Below are positions 38,719-50,540 of a stretch of 60,122 nt of DNA, in pieces. Every line of letters begins with the position of its first letter. Positions within the stretch are counted from its first letter, which is position 1. The notes below the pieces were generated by a model. That model saw only the letters and a list, made by a program, of their open reading frames with translations. It had not been told where the DNA came from and ran no database searches. Both the position numbers and the translations under genes were made by a program. The stretch comes from Stentor roeselii (lineage: Eukaryota; Ciliophora; Heterotrichea; Heterotrichida; Stentoridae), in the NCBI GenBank assembly GCA_006503475.1, contig RSEH01000278.1, positions 1 through 60,122 on the forward strand, read 5' to 3'.

Positions 38719-40239
38719 TTACTCACTTTTCTTGCTAATTCCGAGCACATTCAACTGCATGGTGCACAAAGTCTCAACACCAAGAAACGAGTCAGATTTG
38801 AGCAGGAACGTAAAAGAATTATCTCCAGTCTTGAAACCGAGTTTTTTATCAACCATCACTTTCGCAGTTTCCTTCACATTCGTAGCAGCTTGGAAGGATT
38901 TAACGAAAATCACTTTTTTGTCAATAAGTCCAAAAATCCAGAAATATTCTTCTTTGACGAAGTTCAGGTCAAATTTTGATTCTTCTTTCATTTTTCTGTT
39001 TACTTCGAAGATTAAATCAGAGGTTTGACCTAAATATGCAGGCTCCTGGGATGAAACTTTTAATTCGTATTCAGGGAATTCTTGGATTTTATCTAAGATC
39101 TTGGATATTTCTTCTTTTCCTACTTTTTTTTCCCAGTCTTTTGATATTATTTTAGCTTTGATTTGGTTTATTGTTTTTAAGTCTTTGTATAATTTGTAGT
39201 CTTTTAGGCCGTCCACAAAGTTAATCCAATCAAAAGGCATAGGAACTCCAGTAACCAGACACCTACTAATTTCCGCAATAAGTTCAAAAGTCGGAAGGTT
39301 AATCCTCCGTGATTTCTGCAGATGTCCAAGTAAAAAAGCAGCATCAGCTAAGCTCTTCAACAATTTTAAAGTAACCTTCACAATCCTTTGCTGTTCATTA
39401 TACAAATCCTTCGACAATTCCCTATTTTCCATACGAGCAGCAAGTAAAAACACGACTTTAATCATCTGAGGAGCAGCTTCCTTTCCCCTAGGAAAATACC
39501 CCATCAACTCTTTCATAGAATTCAATTCTTTTTCCTCTTCCCTCGAAATTCTAAGCTCTCTAAATTCACAACAAGCAGAAATCATATAAAAAATCTGATT
39601 TAAATTGACATTATCATTCAACAAAGCAAAGAAAATCTGATAATTTTCTTGAGAACAGCCATGAATATCATTTTTTCCTGAACTTCTCATGAACAAGACA
39701 ATAGAACAAGGAACAACGACGACTAATACAAGAAAAGCTAAAAGAATAAGAAGTTGATTTTCTTGTTTAAATAAAAAACCTGGCAAGCCAAATGAAATCT
39801 AAGGAAAAATTACCTTGAAGACTGAAGGACCATCAGGATTTCCATATGTTTCGTAATTGTGCTTTGCCTTCGCATCTGTTAGGGTTTCGTAAGCTTTTGT
39901 TATTTTTAAGTAGTAGTCTTTGTGGTCTGGGTTCTTGTCTGGGTGGAACTTTTTGCTTAGCTCTCGGAAAGAAGAACGGATTTCTTTTTCACTTGAAAGT
40001 GGAGAGACTGAAAGGATCTCGTAGGGGTCGAATGGAACTTTTGACTCTTCGGCGTTTAATAGGTCTGAGATTGAATTGCTTAGAAGGAGTGAAAGGAGAA
40101 GAGTCAGTGAGAGCCAGGTTATTAATGAACATTTTGAGCCTTTTGAACAGCTACGCTTTAGGAAGTAGAGGCAGGGAAGAAGGATTAAACCTAGGATACT
40201 TGATGTGAATAGAGAAGCCGCGTAGTCCTCTTGTGACAT
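38719..40239 (-). CDS. Sec63-like ER translocon J-protein
   Basis: A 15-nt intron, 39799-39813 (GTAATTTTTCCTTAG), joins a 142-codon first exon to the rest, giving 501 residues. The order is Sec63-like: two N-terminal membrane segments (about 10-60), a J domain with FDPYEILSVSPLSSEKEIR and the HPD of KKFHPDKNPD, then at the splice junction KISFGLPGFLF and a third membrane segment, then a helical Brl-type domain and a C-terminal beta domain. Sec63 recruits BiP to the Sec61 channel. The acidic tail is short. Without the intron this would look like two genes. Confidence 0.87.
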
Positions 40240-40321
40240 AATAATAGGGATTGTTTTATGGATTTGATAATCAAAATCAAAATTTCCAACCTACTATAAT
40301 AATAACCAAATTCCTCTCTAT

Positions 40322-40930
40322 ATGAACAACCCAAAAACTGCCCAGAATTTCATGCCAAACTTTCCAATCAAATCACAAAAAGTGAGAAAACCGATGAAAT
40401 CAAAGCCATGCCAAAACAAAGCTCTGAAACTAACAAAAAAGTTATGCGAAGAGTTAAGTTTCATGAGTAGTCCTGACTCATCAAAGTCAAAAATAATGAC
40501 ATTCCGAAACCAGACGAATTACTGCGAGATCAGATCTTTGATAATGACTCCAATTCGACTGAAAAAGCTGGAAATTTCATTACCTGAACTTTCAGTTTTT
40601 CCTAGTCCCATGTTTCCTTCAAGAAGAGTCGGAACTGCTTCTGTAAGACGAAAGTCGATTGACAGTAAGAATTTTTTAACTAGTTCTATTGAAGTCCCTG
40701 CAGAAATCATCACAACGAAGTATAATACGAGATTTAACTCGGCGAAACCTTTTGGAGCGAGGAAAAGTGAAGAATTTATTAGAAGGTCTCAGAAGTATCA
40801 ATTACCTCGAAATCGCACTGGAGATGAAAGTTATAATAAAAAGTGGACGGTTTTTGAAAAGGATAGAGAAACGGAAAGTATTTCACCTACAAATTATTCA
40901 CCGGTTTATACTAATAACTATGATGTTTGA
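40322..40930 (+). CDS. basic protein of unknown function
   Basis: I do not recognise this 202-residue protein. It is Lys/Arg/Ser-rich and mostly disordered, with no signal peptide, membrane segment or zinc motif. Two short ordered-looking stretches occur (KALKLTKKLCEELSFM and SEEFIRRSQKYQLPRNRTG). The ATG is directly preceded by CTCTCTAT and lies 82 bp from the divergent Sec63 start. Codon use fits the neighbours. It ends the gene-dense block; 2.8 kb of gene-poor DNA follows. Confidence 0.6.
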   Translation: MNNPKTAQNFMPNFPIKSQKVRKPMKSKPCQNKALKLTKKLCEELSFMSSPDSSKSKIMTFRNQTNYCEIRSLIMTPIRLKKLEISLPELSVFPSPMFPSRRVGTASVRRKSIDSKNFLTSSIEVPAEIITTKYNTRFNSAKPFGARKSEEFIRRSQKYQLPRNRTGDESYNKKWTVFEKDRETESISPTNYSPVYTNNYDV

Positions 40931-43783
40931 GTGATTTTAGAGGATTTTTTATTGATTATTAAAGAAAATGGAAAGGTTAATTATGAAGAGTTTAGAATTT
41001 TTGGATTGTCTTTGAATGGTAAAAGATTTAGAAGATCATTGAAATTTCTGGGATTATGATTGAGATTAATTGGTTTATTTTTTTATACTATTCGGATATA
41101 AATTGTGTTATTAATGAAGGTATGGCCTTTTTTTTGTTGTTTATAGAATGTGTCCTATTTTTTCATAAGATAAATCTTTGGAGCAAGATTTAAATTATCA
41201 TTAATATTACCATCAAAATTTGGATAGTGCCTTTCAATCACGAGAAATTCAAGCATTCTTATTTTAAAAGATTTTATCAGGACTATATTATCAGAATTCA
41301 AAATTTAATTACTGAAAGCATCTAATACTTATTAATAATTGAAAAACTGAACTTTTAAGATTTTTCACACTTGAATACATGAGTATGAAGAATTAATAGT
41401 TTAAAAACTTTAAAAAGAACGAGAAATATTTTTATTATAAAAAAATTTTTTAATTACACATTATTATCAATATCAGATTTTCTAAGTAAGTTAATAAAGT
41501 AAAAATTTAACTTGATGAATCTGCATTCCTATTCACAAAATAGACAAAAAAAACATTAAGGAAACTGTTTGGTTTTTACATTTGATTAGTTTTAAGAGTT
41601 AAAAAAGTAAGATAAAATTAAGATAAGAGACTATCTAAAAAATTTTATAATCTAACTAATACAAACTATTAAAATATAAGAATTAGATGATCAAGGAAAA
41701 TTGCAAAATTAATTTGAGAAATGACAAAAATTCAAGAAAATTACTAAATATTCGAAAAGATTATTCATCATTTAAGAAAATGAATTGATCTTCAATAAAA
41801 TGATTAAAACATTCGATGAAAATAACAAAATATTCAATGGAAATAGCATAAAAATTCAATAAAAATAGCATAAAAATTCAATGAAATTACTAAAACATTC
41901 AATCAAATAACTAAATCATTAGAGCAAAAGATCTTTAGAATTATACAGGGGAATATAAACCAAATCACAATTTCAGAACAAATCAGAGAACCATTAATGC
42001 AAGATGATTACTTTTCTAACGACATGAAAGATAAAGTAAATTCTTTAGTAATTCCAAATATAAGGTTAAGATTGAATCATAGAATTTAATACAGATTCAA
42101 TATATTCATTACCTATTGAAAAAAGTATATTTATTAAAAATATTCATTGAGTATGGTTCATAGGCTACATTTTATGATTAATTCTAATGGATATCTTAAA
42201 AGTTTATATTAAAGTCATTTTAATGGTAATCTTGAGTTGAGGATACCTCAAGTTAATCTTCTTCCAAATTTATTTAGACTTGTCATAAATCAATGAATTT
42301 AAAAGAAAAAATAACTGAATATACGAATGAAAAATACTTAAATCAACCAGAGGTATATTATTTATATTGATATAATAAGTGAATGCTATTTAGAAAGATG
42401 ATCTACCATATAAAATGGTTTAATTTAACAAAAATGGTCAATATTTTATAGATTGAATTTCTTTTTAGGAATTATTTAGCCAATTGTGAAAAATATCTTT
42501 TTTAATTCTTTTAATTAAATTTATGAATATCAAACGAAATTTAAGAAAATGCAGGAAAACAATTGTCTTCAATTTAGAATTTTTCTCTGCAAGGTTAATT
42601 CAAACCCTATCAAATAAATCAACTTAAAAGTAAACATGGTTAAATTATAATCAGAATTCAAAATATATTATGTCCCTATCAGCTATAACCCAAATCTTTC
42701 ATAGTTCATATCGATGTATCTCTCCAAAAACAGTGAATTTATTTAAAAGTATTATTTAATTAGAGTTGAACAAGCTTAAAAATAGAGAAAAATAGACTAT
42801 ATTTAAAAACCTGCGATTTTATCACAGAATTAAAGAGAAAGGATTACCATTCAATAAAATGATCCTCCTTTGGTATGATGAGAACTTTTTTTCGTTCGTC
42901 AGTGAGATATGGTCAAATTGATTTATATTGTATTACACATGAAATAAAGTAATCTCGATTAAATCAAGTTATCTGAACCGAATTTTTATCTTTATGAAGA
43001 TGGTGGACTATATAAAGATTGTAATTTACATTTTAATGCCATATCTTTAATATTTATAAAATAGTTTAGCCGATTTGCGATTGTTATATAATATATCTAA
43101 TGATTAAGGATCTAAATTTTTACCTGTAATATAATTAAATAAAATATCATGCATATAATTTGAGAATAAAATAATTTAGAAGTTTCAACCAACGTAAGAC
43201 TTTAAAACTTCTTCAAAAACCTTAATAAACTCATTTTCAGTCGAGGTAATTTATCATAATTGAAAACATTCAAATATTTTGCTTAATTATTTAAAAATAA
43301 CTCACCTATTTAATCTTTTCTCTAAATTATATTTTTCTTATATCTGAATCATCTCACAAAAATTCTACACATCAATTTGACTTCGAAGAGTCCTCAAACT
43401 ACTTGGTTCTCAGAAAGACTAGCTCTTTTAAATAGAATAAATTAAATCTACTTGTAGCTTTATGAGTTATAAGTCAAATTTCGCACTCGAGTTCTTTGGT
43501 AGACTTGAAAGAAAGATAAATATTTTAAATTCTTTTATATTGTTTTGATCTTAATATGAATTCAATTACTACTCAGAAAATAAGCCAGATCAAATACTTA
43601 GAATAAATAATTTTAATAGAAAATAAACTGCTTTTAAATTGAAATTAATTGTGAAGATGATATCTTTGAATTTTTCTACTAAAAGTTATAAAATAAAAAT
43701 CATCAATAAGATCTATCAGTTTATTGATTAATGCTTAACTATTAATAATTTTAAAGCTCTGAGCTATTATTATCTCCACGAGC
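40931..43783. other. 2.8-kb AT-rich gene-poor region
   Basis: No intact gene is visible. The region is AT-rich with short open stretches that look like decayed coding sequence: 41700-42089 (listed separately) and about 42960-43065 (reading EPNFYLYEDGGLYKDCN on the plus strand). There is no tRNA-like or snRNA-like element I can recognise. The minus-strand surface-protein gene ends at 43784, so the right edge is its 3' flank. Confidence 0.5.
41700..42089 (+). pseudogene. decayed coiled-coil gene fragment with heptad-encoding repeats
   Basis: From about 41789 the DNA repeats a unit that codes for a heptad of the type F-N-x-x-(I/T)-K-x. Units of 21 bp keep the frame (TTCAATAAAATGATTAAAAC, TTCAATGAAATTACTAAAAC, TTCAATCAAATAACTAAATC), but two central units are 22 bp (TTCAATAAAAATAGCATAAA plus two bases) and shift it. 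After the shifted units a clear frame runs from 41874 to the TAA at 42087-42089 and reads FNEITKTFNQITKSLEQ, then ISEQIREPLMQDDYF and KDKVNSLVIPNIRLRL. This looks like protein sequence broken by single-base insertions. No start codon fits, and the original gene is unknown. Confidence 0.45.
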
Positions 43784-46700
43784 TCAATCTCCATTAACCT
43801 CTTCACAAAAAACCGATAAAATACTTCCAGGTTCAATATAATTAACTTCTCCTTCACCCTTAACTTCAGACTCTTCATCAGAAAAATCTTTTCTTCTTTT
43901 CTTATCCAGATAGTAATCCTTGTCAATCACTTCCAGAATAATTCCTCCAATGAAATTTCTCTTCACTCTAAACTTTTCACCATCACAGTCAAGATTCGCG
44001 AAATGCACGTCTTTTGAGTCAATCTTAATTTTTTGTGGGTCATATGAAGAGATCATATTTTCTGATGATAAATCAAGGCTCGACTCCAAGTCAAGCTTTG
44101 ATAAACCTTTGAAGTCTTTTTTCACGATTGTGTAGACTTTTTCGACTTTGTTCCAAACTATCACGGCTTCTGGGTCGTCTGGGTCTTTAAAGGCATGCAT
44201 GAAATCGAAGTCTTCTTCTTTTTTAACAGATTTGCCGATTTTCCATTCCCCGTTTTCTTCAATGTCTAGGATTTGATATTTGTTAGAGTTTCGATTGAAT
44301 TTTATAATTGTTTCTAAGGCTTTGTTGTTAAGGGTGCTGACTTTTATGTTTTCTGTGTTGATGTTTTCAGGAACATATACATCGTCGTTTATCTCAAAAT
44401 CATCAATATTTTTCGAGTCTTTGAATGTTTTACTCACAAGCACTCTGCATCCAGATGGAATATGACTAGCTATTATGTTCGATTTTTCATCGATTTGAGC
44501 GTTGGATAGGTCTAAATCATTTTCTTCATCGATGAAGTCTAAAATTCTTGGTAAAGGTTTTAACTTAGCTTTTGAGGATGCTTCTAATAAAATATTTGAT
44601 ATGTCAGATTCTGAATTTTTGGCTGCAGGTATTTTCTTTTTTCTTGAATTTTTTTTAAATTTAGCTTTTTTTTCAACAATTGTTTGAGCTTTGATTTCAG
44701 GGGATGCGATAAAGTTTTCTTCTTTTGGGAATTTTTTTGTTTCTCTTGAGTTTTTTTCATCTTCTGGCTCTGTAAACATTTTTCCAGTAATGTCTAATTC
44801 AGCTGCTCCCCTGTCAAATCCATCTCGTTTTGTAGTAAAAATAGTAAACTGTTGAATATTGATAAATTCAGAATTTGGAGATACAACATTTTTCGTGTAT
44901 TTATTATTAATACCAGTAAGCGGGACCATGATACCTAAAACAACAATATTATAAATATTAAGCACCAACTGACAGAGAGTCACCAAAAAACTATCCAAAC
45001 CAATCGCAAATTCAACAGAATCCGAATCAAAAACAACCAGGACATAAACCAAGCTTCCCAAAATAGGTAAAACAGTTAAAACAACACTAATAAAAGTAAA
45101 AATCGCTAAAACCTTATAAAAGTTCGATTTTTTATCATAATTTGCATCAAAACAAGAGCACCCAAACAACTTCGAGTCCAAAATCCTGATGAACTGAAAA
45201 TTGACCAACAATGCGAAAGGAACAATTCCCCACTTCACAGTCTTCCTGCTTGAAACCCAGATTTTAAAACTCTTATCTTTTTGTAGAATATTAAAAAAAT
45301 AAAAGAATCCGAAAAAAATGTTTATCATTAAGTGGCCGGCAAAGAAAACTATTAATGAAATAAAAGCTAGTTGAATTTCTGAATCATTTGAAAGAAGATA
45401 ACGGCCTGTTGAATGAGATTTTGAAATTATAGTCAAGGTTAATAACCAACTAGCTGGTTCCACAACGCCCCATAGTGAGATTAATGAAGGGACTAGAGAT
45501 GTTCCTGGGAATAATATTTTTGAAGATAGGGTTAGTCCTCCTGCACCGAATAGTGTTATTGTGAAAGGAAGAAGATTTTTTTTTAAACCTGATAAGTGTG
45601 AAGATGGACATTTGTTGTTGTCGTAATTGCAGGATTCTATATTGCATATTTCATCACAATTGTTGTCAGTCATTTTAGGGTAGTTGCACCCTGGAGCGCA
45701 TTCATATAAATCACAGACAGATTCATTAGAAAAAAATCCTTCAGGGCATTCTTCCAAGCAAGAACCATCAAAAAGACTCAAAGGATATTTACATGAACTG
45801 CAATTATTAACATCCCCCAAGCAAGTCCCACAAGAACCATCACAATTTTCACACGTAAAATTAATTTTAATCGTAAAATTTTCAGGACAAGTCTCAACAC
45901 AATCCCCCGAATAAAACAAAAAACCCTCTTTACACGAGGTGCAATTATTAACCGAAAAAGAACAAGTTTCACATTTACTAAAGCAATCTTCACAAACTCC
46001 ATTAATCGAGGTACTATTTAAAGGACACTGATTTTCACATGAATTTTTAAATAAAAACGCATTTTCTTTACATTCCAAGCAATTATTTTTAGAAAATTCG
46101 CAAAAAGAACAGAGATCTTGACAGTCTTCACATTTTTCTTCGGTTTGAAAAGTTCCTTCTGGGCAGTTTTGAAGACAACGTGAGTTATAGAAAAGCCAGT
46201 TTTCATAACAAGCAGTGCATTTACTTGTATTCTCTGAACAGTTGAAACATGGCATGGAACATTCGACGCACTTTTCATCAATTAACATAAAATGCGCAGG
46301 ACATTCAGAAATGCAGTTTTTTTCATATAAATAATAACTATTTTCACATGATGTGCAAGTATTCACCGTTGTTTCACAGGTTTTACATGGAAATATGCAG
46401 CTTTTGCAGGTGTTTTCGAATTTTAATGTACCTGAAGGACAGTTTGAGTAACATTTTTCTTGATATAGAATGAAATTTGAATTACATTCAGAACAGGCTG
46501 AGTTATTTTCACAGATTTTGCAGTTTTTAATGCAAGATTCACATGAACCGCTTTTGTTGTATTTTCCTTCTCCACAGTTATCAGTGCAGGTATTTTCTGA
46601 AACTAATAAAGGAGATTCACATTTTGTGCAAGTTGAAGTACTACCTGAGCATTCTACACAAGGTTCAGAGCAATTTATGCAAAATCCTGGCTGTTCTGAA

Positions 46701-49597
46701 GTAGTTCCTGATGGGCATGAGCTGTAACATTTATCTTGATATAAATAAGGAAATTTCGGTAAACAAGTTAAACATTTTTCAGATGATTCTGAACAAGTCG
46801 AACAGTTTGAGTGACATTTGAAAGTCAAAGAATAGCTTCCAGAATCAATTAAATATGAATCATATTTGCTAGTAAAATTAATAATATAAGCAAAATTCGT
46901 TAATTCTGGATTAGTTATATTTTTTATTGAAAAATAAGATTTTGAATTATTTTCAACACCTTCATTAAAAACTCCGATGATAACTGATGAGCTTTTTAAT
47001 TCACATGATTTGAAAAAAGAACACTCAGGAGGATCATTAACGACAAGAGAGTCATCGAATGATATCTCAAGTGTGCCGTTCTCTGGGATCTGGTTTGAAT
47101 GACTGACAATGAAAAAATATTCAGTTTTTTCTAAAATTCCATAATCCTCTAAAGTTATTTCAACAGTCAATAGTCCAGGTGTATTTTCTTGAATAGTCAC
47201 TCCAGACTCAATTTTATCAATGCTGTATGTTTTAAAAAAGGTAAACAATTTAAAGCTTTCCGAAACTTTCGAAGTTTTAGGATTTATGCATTCCTTGATT
47301 GTAAATGAAAAAGCTGTATCTAAAGTTAAAGAAGATAAAGTAAGAGTTACTTCGATATAGTTTTCTTTTTTTGAGCATGTTGCTGAAGTGACTTGATTTC
47401 CGGCCTCACAAGAAGGTGCTGATGGTTGAATGACGGTATCAGGGAAAAATATCTGCACTGTCCCTCCTGAATAAACTGGATTGAATGGATTTACAGTGAA
47501 AATTAAGTCAGTCTTTCCTCCTATAACTGAAGAAGTCTGGGTAATACTCACAGTTTTTAATATGTTTGGAGTCGTCATTGTAACAGATAACCCAGTTTCA
47601 ATCTGGTCTATTATAAACCCGTTGTTCATTGAATAGACCTTCGCTGTAGAAGATGGTTCAGTAGTTCTAGGGTTTCCAACTCCAGCAATAGTTAAATTTA
47701 TTGTTCCAGAAGTCTTTTCTGAAGAAAATCCACCAAAAAAAGTAACATTCCCCGCAGATGAAGAACAAGTAAATGAACTGCTCAGCCCAACACCTTCAGG
47801 ACAAGTAATTGAATTCACTGAAGTTTCTTGAGGAAAAATCACTGAAATTATCCCTCCAGCAGAAATTTTATGCGCCAGGGTCACTGAAATCTTGTAAAGA
47901 GCAGAATCTCCTGTTATCCCTGAACTAGATGATATCGAAGTCCCTGTAAATATTCCAGGATTTGATGTAAAAGTTAACAAAGTATTGGATAATATCTCAT
48001 AGTTGTTCTTGGAATAAGCCTTGATCGAAAAAGCTGAAGATGGTTTGGTTGTTGTCGGGTTTGTTATGGAACTTAGGCTGAAACTGATAGTTACAGTAAA
48101 ATTTGATGGAAAACATTCAGAGATATTTAATTTGGATGACAAGACTTCACATTTAGACTCTAATTGAAGACCTTTTATTACATTGCAGTTTGATTTGGCT
48201 TGATTGGAAACTGAGATCTCACTAGGAAATGTAAGAATTAAATAAGAAGATGACTTTACTAGTTTATCGAGATTCATTGAAAACGTGTAAGTGGTTGTTG
48301 AATAAATAGTTGAATCTGATGCTTGAATTGAAACACTTGAAAATGATCCAAAAGTAGATGAAAATGAATAATTTGTAGTTGAATTAGACACGATTTCTGA
48401 ATTTTCTGTTAAAATTAAGATATTTATTGAAGTTGGCTCAGTTGAATAAGGGTTCATCACATTTTGAATTCGAAAATCACAGCTGAAGTTTTCATCAAAG
48501 TACCCACTTATTCCACTGGTCATTGTGATTTTATTTGAAGAAACTGAAGATTTTACTGGACTTTTTAATATGATTCCAGAAACAAAGGTCGAATAAGAGT
48601 TTATCACGAATTCATCTGAAAATTCGATTATTATTTGGTGTGTTGAAATTAATGGAGCGCTTAATGAGAACCTAAATGAATATGTTGTATTTGTGCTCAC
48701 TATTCTTGAAGATAATATGACATTGGTTATTGAAAGTTTTGCTGGCTGAGTCATGGTTAAGTTTAAAGTGGATTGTTCGAGGTAAAATGATCCTGTTTTA
48801 GTTTTTATTTTAAAATCTTTAACTTCTGCACCAGTTGGAGGATTTGCCATCTTTGAGATTGAATAAGAGTAGAATCCTTTACTTAAACCTGAAGTTAAAG
48901 TCAAAGTCACCTTTCCTTGATCACAAGTGCAGGTTATAGACCCTGTAAAACCTTATTAAAAATTACCTGTTATTCCAGTACAACTCACAGATCCTGAACA
49001 ATAATACCTTGTATAACTCGCACCCATGTTCTTGTTCCATATTGGAGTGGTTAATTCTATTGTGCTTCCTGATACCAAGGCTTGGCTAATGTTAAGACTC
49101 ACAGTCCATGTTGTATTAGCGGCAACTGTTTTTGATTCAGTTGATAAAGAAGCTGATGGCATCGTTTTTGGCTCAATTTCAATTCCTGAGCAGCTAAATG
49201 ATTGTTTTAGCTCAATTTCAGAGTAATCATATATAAAAAAATCACCAGTTATCTGTGCAGTTGGAGGGTTTATTATAGGAAAAACACTGATTTGGAAACT
49301 AAACTTTGTTGATTGAGGAAGAATTTGTATAGTAAGATTAGGGTAAGAATATGAGCAAGAACAAGGAATTGAATCAGCGCTGCAAGATATTGAAGAACTC
49401 TGAGTAACTCCATAATATTGTGAAGGGAAAGTAATAATCAATATATCTCCATTATCAATCTGCTTTGTAGGCCGAGCAGTAAAAACATATTCCGTGCTAG
49501 CAGAAATAAAAGGATCATCAATCTCGACAGAAAAAAAGTCAAACCCAAAAGCAGCTAAAAAGCAGAACCCGGCATAAATCCACATTTGAATTCCCAT
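43784..49597 (-). CDS. giant Cys-rich multi-pass surface receptor-like protein
   Basis: This 1,932-residue protein is split by one small intron at 48952-48966 (GTAATTTTTAATAAG). A signal peptide starts it (MGIQMWIYAGFCFLAAFGFD). About 900 residues of repeated beta-sandwich units follow, each with a TYTFSF-like strand and an IIxFP motif. Eight furin-like Cys repeats of about 43 residues come next (around 45740-46830; e.g. CTSCENSYYLYEKNC), then one Notch/Lin12-like repeat (CNYPKMTDNNCDEIC), then six or seven membrane segments (about 44900-45590). The cytosolic tail is charged, about 360 residues. Such proteins are common in ciliates; function is unknown, possibly adhesion or sensing. An alternative 24-nt intron (48943-48966) keeps the same frame. 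Confidence 0.82.
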
Positions 49598-49951
49598 AAT
49601 TATATTTCAACCATTAATCTAAATCATTTAAACTCTTTGCAAGACTAATTTTTCGGTAAAGCTAAAAAAAACCAAAAGTTTTTATTCTTTCCCACCTTGA
49701 ACCATTTTCTTGCATATAAGAAACAAAGACTTTCATTCACGTTGAAAATACCCAATCTAAAAGAACTGTGAAATTTCTTACTTTAAATCAGTGTAGTTAA
49801 ATTTCTTTAGTCCTTTCTGACCATGATGGAAAAAAGAGTCTACAATTCAAAATTATCCATTTTTCAAGTTCCTGAAAATGCCAAGTCTTGATTTATTCCC
49901 TTCAAGGCAAGGTTCCTTATTTTCAATGTTTACCTCGGGTTTGAAATCCAT

Positions 49952-50540
49952 TTAAATTGAAAATTTTCTGATAGAAAGACTTTCTAAGAAAAGGGTCATC
50001 TTTGCTAGCTGGAAGTAGGAATTCTTTGATATTCTTGATATTTCACTGAAAATGATGCACCGCTGCTTGTTTTCAATGAAAAAATACTGGTGGATCAAGA
50101 ACAACTCCTTGAAAACTAGCTTCGGGTAATCCGGGTTGTGGAATGCAAAGTGCGAAGTATACACATAACCTCTTGACCTAGAGTTTAAATTACTTCGATT
50201 TAGCTTGTTTTCAGATAGGCTTGAATTTTTTAATTGACTTTTCAGCTGTTTCCTGCTTTATGCAAACAAGCGAATACTTTAGTTTGCGTCGATTTTCATT
50301 TCCATTTTTTCACCACCCATCGTAAATCTTCAAAAGGTTAAATGGCTTATTTGGTACTTGGAAGTCTTCCAAAGCTTTAGTGACCTGCTTAAAGTGCATC
50401 AAAGAGGCCATGATGCTCAGGATTCTTTGTGCATTAAAAATTGACTGATAACTTGCGGTTAATGCTTGCGCTAATGATAAGGAATCATCAGTTCTGAGAT
50501 ACTTCAACCAGGGTGTTAATTTCTCAACTTTTTCGAAAAT
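49952..50540 (-). pseudogene. possible decayed gene fragment
   Basis: Two protein-like minus-strand stretches sit in different frames. The upstream one (about 50310-50540) reads EKLTPWLKYLRTDDSLSLAQ and continues through FQVPNKPFNLLKIYDGW to a stop. The downstream one (49952 to about 50230) includes GYVYTSHFAFHNPDYPKLVF. No 15-nt intron with GTA...AG joins them, and stops flank both, so a frameshifted relic is more likely than a spliced gene. The plus strand across the same interval also has coding-like pieces, so strand is uncertain. The family is not recognised. Confidence 0.3.

Noticed and set aside
39799-40239. A stand-alone membrane DnaJ gene next to a second unknown gene
   Set aside because: A 15-nt intron joins both parts and yields the Sec63 order, with a third membrane segment right after the J domain.
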